Origin: DASQDN01 sp963844855
Lineage (GTDB): Bacteria > Acidobacteriota > Terriglobia > Bryobacterales > Bryobacteraceae
DNA: 64,000 nt
NCBI GenBank assembly: GCA_963844855.1
Contig: CAWJQP010000075.1
Location: 62,001-126,000 of the forward strand
Direction: 5' to 3'
The position numbers were made by a program, and so were the translations under genes. Of this stretch, positions 28,625 through 38,236 are shown one piece after another (position 1 is the first letter of the stretch; each line of letters opens with the position of its first letter). The notes under the pieces were generated by a model, which was not told the origin of the DNA, did not search any database, and was given only the letters and a program-made list of their open reading frames with translations.

Positions 28625-30058
28625 ATGGCCAAAGTCTGCGAAAGAGCAAGTACAACCCAGGCGCAAACATTTCAGCCGCCGCACGATGTGGCGCCGGCGC
28701 CAGGCTGGGCGCATGCTTTGCGTCCCGGCCCGGATACGCGCGTAAAGATAACCGAAGAGTACGCCAGGCATGTCGCGCGCGACGCCTTCTTCTGGGCGTG
28801 GCCTTTGGTCAACGTTTACAACAAGAGACTGGCCGCCGAGAAATCGAAAGAGCTGGCATATGCCGGACCAGTGCCGTCCGCGCCTCTCAATCGAATCGTC
28901 ATGCTGACTGACTATGTCGCTGCTGAGGAGCGCATCGTCGCCTGCCCGAACCAGGACGTGGTCTATGGTGGCGGCTCGCTGGGTCTGGACCAATCGCCGG
29001 TCGTGATCCAGGCGCCTGATTTTGGTGACCGCTTCTGGGTCTACAGGCGGTTGATCTGCGCACCGATGGCTTTGTCCGCCTCGGTAAGATGTACGGAACC
29101 ACGCCGGGCTTCTATCTGCTTGCCGGTCCAGGTTGGCGCGGAGCCATACCAAAGGGCATCACTCAAGTCTTTCGAGCATCGACCAATAGCGGTTTCATCG
29201 CGCCCCGCATCTTTATGGACGATACGTCCGAGGATCGACAGGCAATCCAGCCGCTGCTGCGACAGATCATGATGTACCCGCTCGCGGAATATGACGGCAA
29301 GGTGAAGAGCATCGATTGGAACACGATCGCGAAACTACCGAATGTGGCGACCGGCGCCGCGGAAATCGTATGGGTTCCTCCGCAGTCTTTTTCGACACGC
29401 TGCTGGCGTTCTAATTGATGCGCCTCCGCTGCCGGAGAGGAAGCGCGATATGCGCAAGTGCTCGCCGTCATCGAGGCTGCGAACAATGATCCGAAGCTCA
29501 AGGCGGCCATGATCGAGGCGGCTATGGAAGCCGACGAAAAATTGGTTAAGCCGCTGTTCGAGTTCCGCAACTATGGCCAGCAGCTTCCTCACCACTGGAG
29601 CACGATCTCGAACGAAGCCGCCTTCGGCACGGACTATTTCACCCGCACAGCCGTTGCCAAGTCCAACATCTTTGTCAACGCGCCAATCGAAACGAAATAT
29701 TTCTACCAGGATCTCGATGAGTCCGGCGAGCGGCTCCATGGAGCGAATCGCTACACAGTGACCTTCGCGAAAGGACGAGACACCACCGGTCAGCGGATTT
29801 TGGTCTCTGACGCTGTACAATCAGCACCACTTTTTCGAACCCACTGAGATCTCCCGCATTCCGTCGGTACGAAGAACAGGAGCCTAAATATGGGTGACGG
29901 CTCGTCAGATCTACGTGCAAGCCGACAGCGGTGGAACGGCCAACTGGCTGCCGACGCGAAGGGCGGCGACTTCTCTCTCTTACGTTCGTGCTTATTGCCG
30001 AAAGACCGCCGTAACCGATGGCTCGTGGACGCCGTCTCCGGTCATGCGTGCGAACTGA
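28625..30058 (+). pseudogene. DUF1254/DUF1214 protein gene, second of a tandem pair, several frameshifts
   Basis: ATG 28625 follows the previous stop by four bases with GAGAGG upstream, so the pair is one transcription unit. Fragments in order: ARHVARDAFFWAWPLVNVYN, MLTDYVAAEERIVACPNQD (28625-29272 frame), GFVRLGKMYGTTPGFYLLAG (29089 frame), YAQVLAVIEAANNDPKLKAA (29458 frame), and beyond 29820 LYNQHHFFEP, IYVQADSGGTANWLPT and TDGSWTPSPV, ending at the stop 30056-30058. At least five indels are needed; several are consistent with loss of one base from CC, GG, GGG or a T run. Same family as its left neighbour but clearly diverged, so the pair is an old duplication. Function unknown. Confidence 0.8.
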
Positions 30059-30079
30059 CGCCGCAATTCTGCCACGTTC

Positions 30080-30818
30080 TCAAATGCCGGCATACCAGGA
30101 GTAGCTCCCTCGTTTGCTGAACTTCTCCAGGCTATCCGTGATGATGAGGCGGGTGACAAACTTCACGCTTTTGTAGCCGAGTTGACGAGGAAGGCGCAGA
30201 CGAAGCGGACCACCATGACCCACGGGAAGCTCGTCGCCGTTCATTCCGAAGACCAGAAGCGTCTGGGGATGCAAGGCATCGGCCATGTCGATACTGTCCC
30301 ACCAGTTGGGCTGGATCGAATAGTAGACCACGTAACGGGCTTGCGGGAGCAGTTTCGACCAGGCTCAAGACATGGGATAGGGCCACACCGGTCCACTCTG
30401 CGATGAACGACCATCCCTCTTCACATGCCAGTTGGGTGATCTGACTGCGGGATGGGAAACTTCTGAGTTCGGCAAGCGAGAACGATGACGGGCGCGCGAC
30501 CATGCCGTCTACCTCGACCTGCCAGTCGACAAACCCGCCGTCTTGCATGCGACGGAACGCTTCGTTCTGGAAAGGCCTGAGTTTTGCGAAAGGGGCCTTC
30601 GAGATCTGGTGCGGAGAAAATTCGCGGGCCAATGAATGGCGCGTCAGCAGCCGGTGGGAAGCGTAGGTTAGCGTGTTACCTGGACCGTAGACGCCGCCGC
30701 AATCGGGCGGTATCAGACCGTATCGATCCGCGAGTCGGGCGGCGACAGCCAATCCGGATGCGCCTGCGGTAGCGGCGAGTCCCGTCGTGATCAATTTGCG
30801 GCGTGAAAAGTTGCTCAT
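30080..30818 (-). pseudogene. molybdopterin-dependent oxidoreductase (sulfite-oxidase/MsrP-like fold), one frameshift
   Basis: Starts ATG 30818 with a Tat signal (MSNFSRRKLITTGLAATAGA) and overlaps the stop of the cytochrome b561 gene by ATGA, so the two are translationally coupled. The Mo-ligating cysteine lies in QLACEEGWSFIAEWTGV. After VLSLVE the frame is lost; the other frame resumes with LLPQARYVVYYSIQ and continues WWDSIDMADALHPQTLLVFG, ELPVGHGGPLRLRLPRQLGY, ending SWYAGI at 30080. A single extra base (AA to AAA near 30350) explains it. With the b561 partner this would be a membrane-linked periplasmic molybdoenzyme of MsrPQ/YedYZ-like logic; substrate unknown. Confidence 0.83.
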
Positions 30819-31567
30819 GGATTCTCGTTTCGTGCGACCCGACCCGTGATCATGGCGCGCATGCGCTTGCTGAAGCCTGCTCTGCAAACCATAATTACGT
30901 GGATTAAAAGAAAAACGACGAGAAGCACCGAGACAAAAAAGTGAATGGTGCGCGCGGATTGCAGGCCCCCGAAAACGGTTGCGAGAACAGGGATCACCGA
31001 CAAGACGGCAGGAGACATCGCCAGGCCGGTCCAGATCGCAAGGGGCAACAGAACGAAGATGACCAACACGTACGTAATCTTCTGAAGGACGTTATAAGAC
31101 CAGGCTTCTTCCGGACCTGGCCGCCCGAAGCGCAGATGCTTCGCGATCTCCTTCGAGAGCGCCGTAGGCGCCAGGTTGGCCCGAGTTGGGAGCAAGCTCT
31201 TTCTCAAGCGCCCCCCAAGCAGACCGGAAATCACATATATCAAACCGGTAAAGATGATTACCCAGGCAGCCTCGAAATGGAGATTCCTGCTCCAGCCATT
31301 TTGGTCCGGCAAAACGAACGAGTAGCCTGTATTTACCCAGGGCCGAGACGCTGGGATCGGAAGATCGAATAACGACGGAGTCATAGGGTTTCCGGTCTCG
31401 CCCCAATAAAAGCGCGGGTGCGAGATGACAATTTCAGCTCCGGTGATAAGCAAAGCCAAAATGCAGAACGTGGTGACCCAGTGAGTGATGCGAACGAGTG
31501 TGGAATGCCGCGGCGCAACAGTGGTCGTTGGCGTGTCGTCGACAATGGGCCAAGTGGAATTGGCCAT
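30815..31567 (-). CDS. cytochrome b561-type membrane subunit
   Basis: Start taken at ATG 31567 (MANSTWPIVDDTP); the frame is open to 31612. The 250-aa protein has four to five membrane spans and the histidines expected of a diheme b-type cytochrome: HSTLVRITHWVTTFCILALL in helix I, NLHFEAAWVIIFTGLIYVIS in helix II and RTIHFFVSVLLVVFLLIHVI in the last helix. It is intact, unlike its neighbours, and its stop overlaps the start of the downstream molybdoenzyme (ATGA). It most likely carries electrons between the quinone pool and that enzyme. Confidence 0.88.
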   Translation of the reverse strand: MANSTWPIVDDTPTTTVAPRHSTLVRITHWVTTFCILALLITGAEIVISHPRFYWGETGNPMTPSLFDLPIPASRPWVNTGYSFVLPDQNGWSRNLHFEAAWVIIFTGLIYVISGLLGGRLRKSLLPTRANLAPTALSKEIAKHLRFGRPGPEEAWSYNVLQKITYVLVIFVLLPLAIWTGLAMSPAVLSVIPVLATVFGGLQSARTIHFFVSVLLVVFLLIHVIMVCRAGFSKRMRAMITGRVARNENP

Positions 31568-31689
31568 ATGCAATCGGATGATGATATCACGCCTGATGGT
31601 AAGTAAAGGCATCGAGGCATAGCTCTGACGACGACATAGAAATGTCCGCTTGAGAGACTCAGGTCTGGATGGAAGAGGACAGATTGGCG

Positions 31690-32320
31690 ATGAGTCAGAG
31701 GGAGCGGGACCGATTGAAGGTCTTACACGAGGTGGAGAACGGGCGTACTACGCAGAACGCAGACGGCCGATCAGCTGAAGTTGAGCGAACGTCAGGTACG
31801 GCGGCTAGAAGAAGAGTTTGAGGAATCGGGGCGATGTGCCGGTAGTGCATGGGCTTGGCGGACGAGCCTCCAATCGCAAAACGAGCGGTGAGTTGGAACG
31901 GCGTGCGCTGGAGGAACTGAGCCGTGAAGAGCGCGGCGACTTCGGCCCGACATTGGCAGTCGAGTACGTCAGCAGGCGGCTAGGCATCAAAGTTGGTCGG
32001 GACGCGATGCGGAAATGGCTAATCGCTGCCGACCTCTGGCAGAGCCGGAAACGCAAGGTACAGACAATCCACTAGCGGCGTGAGCGGCGAGCCTGTTTTG
32101 GAGAACTGGTGCAGTGGGACACGTGCAATCATGACTGGCTGGAAGGGCGTGGCGCGCGTCTGTATCTGATCGCCATGATTGACGACGCGACCAGCCGTAT
32201 CCATGCCAGGTTTGTACGGCACGACACTGCCGAAGAGAATATGCGGATGTTCTGGCGGTGATTGGAGCGATATGGAAGGCCGCTGGCCTTCTACACGGAC
32301 AAGGCGGCGATATTTTGAGA
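31690..32320 (+). pseudogene. relic of ISNCY-type transposase (HTH plus start of DDE core)
   Basis: Begins MSQRERDRLKVLHEVENG, the standard N-terminus of ISNCY (IS1202/ISDol1-like) transposases, loses frame, resumes as GGRASNRKTSGELERRALEE, RGDFGPTLAVEYVSRRLG and AMRKWLIAADLWQSRKRK, is stopped by TAG near 32072, then shows ACFGELVQWDTCNHDWLEGR, LYLIAMIDDATSRIHARFV and RPLAFYTDKAAIF, i.e. the first two catalytic aspartate regions. The final part with the DDE glutamate (normally SPQAKGRVER) is not found before the next gene. So the copy is both frameshifted and truncated. No terminal inverted repeats seen. Confidence 0.85.
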
Positions 32321-32572
32321 GGCTCAAGCGACGTTAGATGTGGCTCGCCAGTTGCCGTAACCGCTTCTTGTCGGGAACTGCTCTACAGAACTCAATTCGA
32401 AGCCTCAGCGCCGCACGACTTCCGCTGTCAAACCCCCGCTACTCTGCCGGCGGCTTTTCAAAACTGATCCAAAGGAACCGACGCGGTCGCCACGACCCTG
32501 TGATCCACGATCTGGTGTACTCGATAGCACGCGGAATCCACAATAGCGCAGCTCACTAGCAAAGGAGATGAC

Positions 32573-33082
32573 ATGGAGATGGCACGTTTAATGCTCGCAG
32601 AACTGCTGGTTGCAGGTTTCTGTCTCGCACAAACCCGTGGCGAAATGGAAAAAGCGCCGGCTCTAAGAGGTCAAACGACCGGCAATGCTGTGCAAGAAGT
32701 CAGGGTCGCGAAAGAGCAATATGATGTGGCGCAGTTGAAGAACGACAGCGAATGGTTTGAATGGATGTTCGCTGCTGACTACCTCGCCGTTCTAACAGAC
32801 GGTAGCATGCTCACAAAAGCGCGCGCCGTCCAGGAACTCCGCTCACGAGAGATTACATGGGATTCCGTGAAGGCGGAGGATGTGATCATTCGGGTATACG
32901 GGGATACGGCTGTTGTGACCGGTCGCTTTGTTGGCGCCGGCAAGTATAAGGGCGAGGTGATGAAGGAGAATCAACGGTTCACCTCGGTTTGGCTCAAGCG
33001 CCATGGCCGTTGGCAAGCGATTGCTGAACACTTCACCACCATCTCGCCGCCCGCAGAAATAAGAACCCATCCCAGTGACTAA
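32573..33082 (+). CDS. secreted NTF2-like (DUF4440) protein
   Basis: ATG 32573 follows AAAGGAGATG (about 32560-32569). The 169-aa product has a short signal peptide (MARLMLAELLVAGFCLAQ) and an NTF2-like domain at about 45-155: KEQYDVAQLKNDSEWFEWMF, DYLAVLTDGSMLTKA, VIIRVYGDTAVVTGRFVGAG, RFTSVWLKRHGRWQAIAEHF. SnoaL/DUF4440 proteins of this kind have roles from isomerase to ligand binding; none can be assigned. It is intact within a damaged neighbourhood. Confidence 0.82.
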   Translation: MEMARLMLAELLVAGFCLAQTRGEMEKAPALRGQTTGNAVQEVRVAKEQYDVAQLKNDSEWFEWMFAADYLAVLTDGSMLTKARAVQELRSREITWDSVKAEDVIIRVYGDTAVVTGRFVGAGKYKGEVMKENQRFTSVWLKRHGRWQAIAEHFTTISPPAEIRTHPSD

Positions 33083-33120
33083 ATATAAAGTGTCATGATT
33101 AGGCGGCCCTAGGAGGTGAG

Positions 33121-34639
33121 ATGTTTTGGCTGCGGTTCATAACTGCATTAGCTGTAGCAGTGTTTTGCCTGACCGCTAATGATGCGATCGCGCAGGGCAA
33201 TGTTCCGAAGATCTGGGACCGGCACGAGTTCGATCAGATCGACGTGCCAGTCGCGTCGCCAGCCTATTCGCAAAAGGTGGTTTCTCCGGACTACTACTAC
33301 CGGATTCCGGTATCTACCGATTTCAAATGGAGCTACCCCGTGTACGCGCCGGGGCGTGCGCCCGCCGGCTATATGGAAAAGTTGAAGCGGCTGGCCACCG
33401 GAACTCGCCTTTGATCTCGCTCGTCTCAAGACGAAAGAGGATTGGATTCGCGCTGGTGAGGTCGTGTTCGACGCGGCCGCCGCCTACGGCTCCGATGTGA
33501 GCATGGAGGACGTCATGTAATCCGGAATGGTACGCCGCCACGAAAGTGCCGATCGCACGCGATGGAACAGATTCCGTGGGTCCGGTATGTGATCCGCGGG
33601 ACCAGGCAACGTCGAACTATGCAGATCTTTTCTGCGGCTTCTGTCACACACGTGTATTGCCGGATGGGTCGGTGGTGAAAGGAGCGCAGAGCAACTTTTC
33701 TTTCGAACAAGGCAATCGCGTTTAGGGACCGTCGCCGCAGCACTCCCGAAATATATCCGCAATACATGGCTTGCCCTATTTACAGTTCAGTGGGTTCCGG
33801 AAACCCAGCGACGGCTTGAGCAGGCGTCGGTTGAGGAAATTCTTACCGCGCACGAAGCGATCCCGCCGGGTGTGTTTGCACGCAATAGGTCAAGTCCGTA
33901 TTACCCCCCTGCGGTACCGGATTTGATTGGCGTGGCCAATCGCAAGTATCTGGACCGCACTGGCTCCACAAGACACCGCAATATCAGCGATCTGATGCGA
34001 TATGCATCGCTCGCGCAAGGCATTGAGTTCCTCTCGAACTTCGGTGGATTCATTCCGAGTGGCGAAGAGAACTTCTCAAAGCTGCCTCGCCCGGAGACGC
34101 AGGAGCGCTTCAGCGACCAACAACTCTACGCGCTCGCGTTGTATCTGTATTCGTTGCGTCCGCCGCCGAATCCCAATCGCTTCGATGCGCTGGCGCAGAC
34201 GGGACAGAAGGTCTTTCAGCGGGAAGGCTGCGCCGGATGTCATTCGCCCCCGCTGTACACAAACAACAAGCTGCTTCCCGTGAGCGGATTCCGCATTCCC
34301 GACGAGCATCTAAGCAAGTACGACATCCTGAACGTGCCGATAGACACCGACCCCAGGCTCACGCTGGAAACTCGTCGTGGGACAGGGTATTACAAAGTAC
34401 CTTCTCTACGAGGTGCGTGGTATCGCAGCGCGTTTGAGCACAACGGATCGGTGGCGGCGCTGGAGGACTGGTTCGATGAACGGCGTCTGCGAGAAGACTA
34501 TGTTCCGACCGGGTTCGCCGGTGTCGGTGTAAATACAAGGGCCGTGAAAGGACACGAATTCGGACTCAAGTTATCCGCTCCAGATCAGAAAGGCTCTGAT
34601 CGCATTTCTGAAGACTCTCTGAGCGGAACAAATGCATAA
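33121..34639 (+). pseudogene. di-heme c-type cytochrome gene, first of a tandem pair, several frameshifts
   Basis: ATG 33121 follows GGAGGTGAG and encodes a signal peptide (MFWLRFITALAVAVFCLTAN) and a conserved segment (FKWSYPVYAPGRAPAGYMEK). The frame breaks near 33405, and again twice between 33520 and 33725; it then stays open from about 33723 to 34639. The first heme motif CGFCH (YADLFCGFCHTRVLPDGS) and the second CAGCH (REGCAGCHSPPLYTNN) are both present. The later part RNISDLMRYASLAQGIEFLS and YYKVPSLRGAWYRSAFEHNG resembles the cytochrome c peroxidase/MauG-related class of secreted di-heme proteins. Electron carrier or oxidoreductase; specific role unknown. Confidence 0.78.
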
Positions 34640-34749
34640 CCGTCCGCATCATCGTTTGCACCCACCTCATAAGGTTGATCGGCCCCGGGTGCGGACGGAG
34701 CGATAGTGCGGCGAAATCGTGTATAGTTAGCTGACTTTCAGTAGGCCAT

Positions 34750-36243
34750 ATGCTGACCCAGCGGCCTTTGATCTGTATCGCATCCTTCTTTCTGATCTCA
34801 TCGCAACAGGGTCAGACTCCTTCGGCGCCAAAAACGTGGGATGACGTCGCCATGGCAGACTGGGCAACGCCAGTCGCCGGATTGGGAGTTCGCCCGGGCC
34901 ATTTCTCCGAAAGTGAGTACTACGCAGTGGCTGGCGATAACCTCCGAACGTACCCGGTTTATCATCCCGACCGGGAGCCCGCCGGCTACTGGGAGCGGCT
35001 ACAGAGGCTGAAACCCGAGGCGCTCGTCGAACCTTCTAAGATCCGGAGCTGAGATCCAATGGATCGCGGCCGGCAAGCGGGTGTGGGACGAAATGGACGC
35101 GACAGGTTTTCGTACCTCAGATCCGGAGCTAATCGCGCGGGCGCGCTCGCGGGACGTGTTGTCAAAAGCTCAAATTCAACCTGACGGTACCATCTTCCAG
35201 CTTCGCTGGGTGGTGACGAACGGCAAGGAGTACAGCTTAGCTATATTGAATGCGCGTCGTGTCATACGAGATTTATGGCCGATGGCTCCCGCCTGCCTGG
35301 CGCCGCGGAAAACGGTGACCTCTTAGTCGGCGGCATTGGCGTTGAACTCGCAGATCGCGATCTTCTGCAGTATTTTCCCGGCGATTCAGATGGTGACTGC
35401 GAACTACAAGACATTTGCCGTGCCTTGGATAAAACCGGACGTCCACGAGAAGATTCGATCCATGACTGCAGGCGAGTTCGGAAAGCTGATGGCGACCATC
35501 ACGCCGGGCACATTCCCGCGGGTCAATGGCAGCCCTTATTACATGACAAAGATTCCCGATCTGATCGGCATCAAAGATCGGAAGTACATCGACCACACCG
35601 CTACGCATCGGCATCGTGGACCGGGCGATTTGATGCGTTACGCCGCGCTTGTGCAGGGATCTGACTGTATGGATTTCGGTTCGCACAGGTTCTATACGGA
35701 TACTCAACGGCGCATCTTGTATCGGTACGACGATGCGGTCCTTTATGCATTGGCCAAGTATATGTACGCGCTGAAAGACGCCACCGAACCCGAACAGATT
35801 TGATCAACACAGCGGCACGGGGGCAGAAGGTGTTCGTGCGCGAAGGCTGCATGGGCTGTCACACACCCCCGCTGTACACGAACAACAAGCTTACACTCGC
35901 GGCGGGGTATACACCTCCACCGGACCATCCGCTTCTAAACGATATTCTTTCTTTGTCGGTCAGGGACAGACCCGGGGCTTGCATTGAAAACCCGCAAAGG
36001 AACAGGGGTTGTACAAAGTCCCTTCGCTGCGAGGCGTTTGGTACCGTGGGCACTACTTGCATGATGGCTCTGTAGCATAGCCTGGAGGAAATGTTCGACG
36101 AACACCGGCTGGAAGTCCCGAGCACGTTCCAGGAGGCTGGAAGGGGCCCGGTGTGGTGAAGCGTGCCATACCCGGACACACGTTTGGACTAAACCTCGCA
36201 GCCAATGACAAGTCAGCACTGATTGCGTTCCTCAGAACCCTTT
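34750..36243 (+). pseudogene. di-heme c-type cytochrome gene, second of a tandem pair, several frameshifts
   Basis: A diverged paralogue of the left neighbour in the same order. Signal-like start MLTQRPLICIASFFLISSQQ; RTYPVYHPDREPAGYWERLQ matches the first gene's PVYAPGRAPAGYMEKLKR. Fragments lie in frames 34750-35052, about 35050-35326, 35336-35803 and 35800-36075, then SLEEMFDEHRLEV to the stop at 36243. Heme motifs CASCH (about 35252-35266) and CMGCH (REGCMGCHTPPLYTNN) are present. At least five indels or stops are needed, more than in the first copy. Same reading as the first copy for function. Confidence 0.78.
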
Positions 36244-36368
36244 AGCGAATTGTGCCCAAAGCTGGCTAAAATCACACATTCCGAAAAGCCGTGACGACTA
36301 AACGCGGCGTTCAGTTCACCGCTTTGTTGTTCCCATTCGAGCCCGCAATGATCGAGTAGACTAAACGG

Positions 36369-36916
36369 ATGCCGTTGAAGTTCACGACGTCGTACCTTGA
36401 GGATTCCCTCTCGATCTTCCACTACTACAAGAATCTTGCCGAAGGCGCGATGCGCCAGGTCACTGACGAGCAACTCTTCGCCGTTCTCGATACGAGGCAA
36501 ATTCAATAGCGATCATCGTAAAGCACATGGCGGGCAATATGCGTTCGCGCTGGACGGAGTTTCTGACCACGGACGGCGAGAAACCTGACCGCGATCGCGA
36601 CAGCGAGTTTGCCGCGCCACCCGATAATCGGCAAACGCTGATGGACGTCTGGGAGGACGGGTGGTCCCGAGTGTTCATTGCGCTGGAACCGCTCACCAAT
36701 GCCGACCTCCAGGCTTCCGTGATGATTCGAGGGGAAGCGCACTCCGTGATGCAGGCCATCAACAGGCAGACCGCTCATTACGCGTATCATGTGGGACAAA
36801 TTGTGCTTCTCGCAAAGCATTTCGCGCATGAGAACTGGCAATCGCTGAGTGTGCCCCGGAACCAGTCTGCGGAGTTCAACCAGAAAGTTGCGTCAGGCCA
36901 ATTGAGTCAACGCTGA
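36369..36916 (+). pseudogene. DinB/DUF1572-like protein gene with one frameshift
   Basis: ATG 36369 begins LKFTTSYLEDSLSIFHYYKN, LAEGAMRQVTDEQLFAVLDT and stops at 36507-36509. In another frame the protein continues EANSIAIIVKHMAGNMRSRW, LTTDGEKPDRDRDSEF, and SVMQAINRQTAHYAYHVGQI to 36916. The join is near 36493 and needs one base. Total length about 180 aa, normal for the DUF1572 branch of DinB four-helix proteins. Conserved histidines (VKHM, AHYAYH) fit the DinB metal site. DinB-type proteins often act as thiol transferases or stress proteins; role here unknown. Confidence 0.82.
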
Positions 36917-36991
36917 GTCAACGTTGGGTCAAAAGAGGACTCAAAAGATGAATCAAGTCGAGTTATCGAAGCGTTAGTTCAAAATCAAATC

Positions 36992-38170
36992 ATGTTTCTT
37001 GCAATCGCTACGATCATCATCGGAGGCGCGCGACTGATCGATGGCCGCGGTGGCCCACCGATCGAAAACTCTGTAGTGGTGATCGAAGGTGACCGAATCG
37101 TTGCGGCCGGCGCCAAAGGCAGCGTCCGTGTCCCGGCAGGGGAAACGTTCGATGCTTCCGGTCTCACGTTGCTTCCTGGTCTGATCGATGCGCATTTCCA
37201 CCGCGGCCGTCCCGAATTGGCCAATATGTTCCTGAAGAACGGTGTGACAAGCGTGCGAGATCCCGGCGCATGGAATCAGAGCTACGATCCTGTCAAAGCG
37301 CTGGGCGTGCCGATCCCGAGGCTGTTCCTGACCGGTCCACACCTCGACATGGCGCCTGCAGCATACCCGCAGAATTCGCTCCTGGTCAATGACCCCGAGG
37401 AGGCGCGCGCTGTCGTAAATCGCTTCGTCGATGAGGGCGCCACTGCCTTGAAAGTTTACTTTCGACTGCCCCTGGCCACGATTCGCGCGGTGTGCGAAGC
37501 TGCTCACCAGCGCAACGTGCCGGTCACAGCGCATCTCGAGATTGTGCGCGCAGATGACGCCATTGAGGCGGGTCTCGACGGAATCGAGCACGTGACCAGC
37601 GTGGGTACTTCGATTGCCGACCCTATGGAAGCGGAGAAGTTTCGACAGGCGGTTACAGCAGACAACGCAGCGCGTAACGAGGGCCGGTATCAACTGTGGA
37701 GTAAGATCGATCTTCAATCACCGCGAGTTACCCGTCTGATCGACTTGATGGTACGGCGCGGCGTCTTCTTTTCTCCGAACTTGGCGATCTTCGAGCGACG
37801 CGCCGGCGAACGTGGCGCAACAGAGGTTCATGCCAAGGCTTGTGAAAACATGCGACGCTTCACTGGCATGGCGCGAAAGGCAGGAGTTCGGGTCGTGGTC
37901 GGCTCCCATTCCAACGTCCCGTATGCGGAGACCGGCTGGGCCTATCAGCGCGAGATGGAACTGATGCTGGAAAGCGGCATCAGTCCGATGGACTTGATCG
38001 TGGGAGCCACGTTCGACAATGCCAGATTCTTCCGCGCAGACGCTACCATCGGTTCGATCGAGCCCGGCAAACTCGCCGACCTCGTTTTGATCGAAGGCGA
38101 CGTGCTGCGCGATATAAGCGCAATGCGCCGCATCCGCCGGGTCATGCTGAATGGAAAGTGGATACGGTAG
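36992..38170 (+). CDS. amidohydrolase family protein (imidazolonepropionase-like)
   Basis: A 392-aa metal-dependent hydrolase. Start of the composite beta domain is IIIGGARLIDGRGGPPIENS; the metal motif HxH is in LPGLIDAHFHRG; the carbamylated-lysine candidate is in ALKVYFRLPL; further metal ligands are HLE (VPVTAHLEIV) and GIEHVTSVG. The position normally occupied by the catalytic aspartate (GTDS/A) reads VVVGSHSNVPYAE, i.e. serine-histidine-serine. The end IEPGKLADLVLIEGDVLRDI is canonical. There is no clear signal peptide beyond a short hydrophobic N-terminus (MFLAIATIIIG). Intact. Confidence 0.9.
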   Translation: MFLAIATIIIGGARLIDGRGGPPIENSVVVIEGDRIVAAGAKGSVRVPAGETFDASGLTLLPGLIDAHFHRGRPELANMFLKNGVTSVRDPGAWNQSYDPVKALGVPIPRLFLTGPHLDMAPAAYPQNSLLVNDPEEARAVVNRFVDEGATALKVYFRLPLATIRAVCEAAHQRNVPVTAHLEIVRADDAIEAGLDGIEHVTSVGTSIADPMEAEKFRQAVTADNAARNEGRYQLWSKIDLQSPRVTRLIDLMVRRGVFFSPNLAIFERRAGERGATEVHAKACENMRRFTGMARKAGVRVVVGSHSNVPYAETGWAYQREMELMLESGISPMDLIVGATFDNARFFRADATIGSIEPGKLADLVLIEGDVLRDISAMRRIRRVMLNGKWIR

Positions 38171-38236
38171 AAGATTAATTAGGCCATCGAGCGGCTGAGC
38201 CAGTCCTCAAACCGGACCACACCGAGTCGCGCTCCT

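Noticed and set aside
28388..29152. 254-codon minus-strand open frame
   Set aside because: Opposite to the two DUF1254 genes, whose codons are well conserved; the translation is Arg/Ser-rich without domain pattern.
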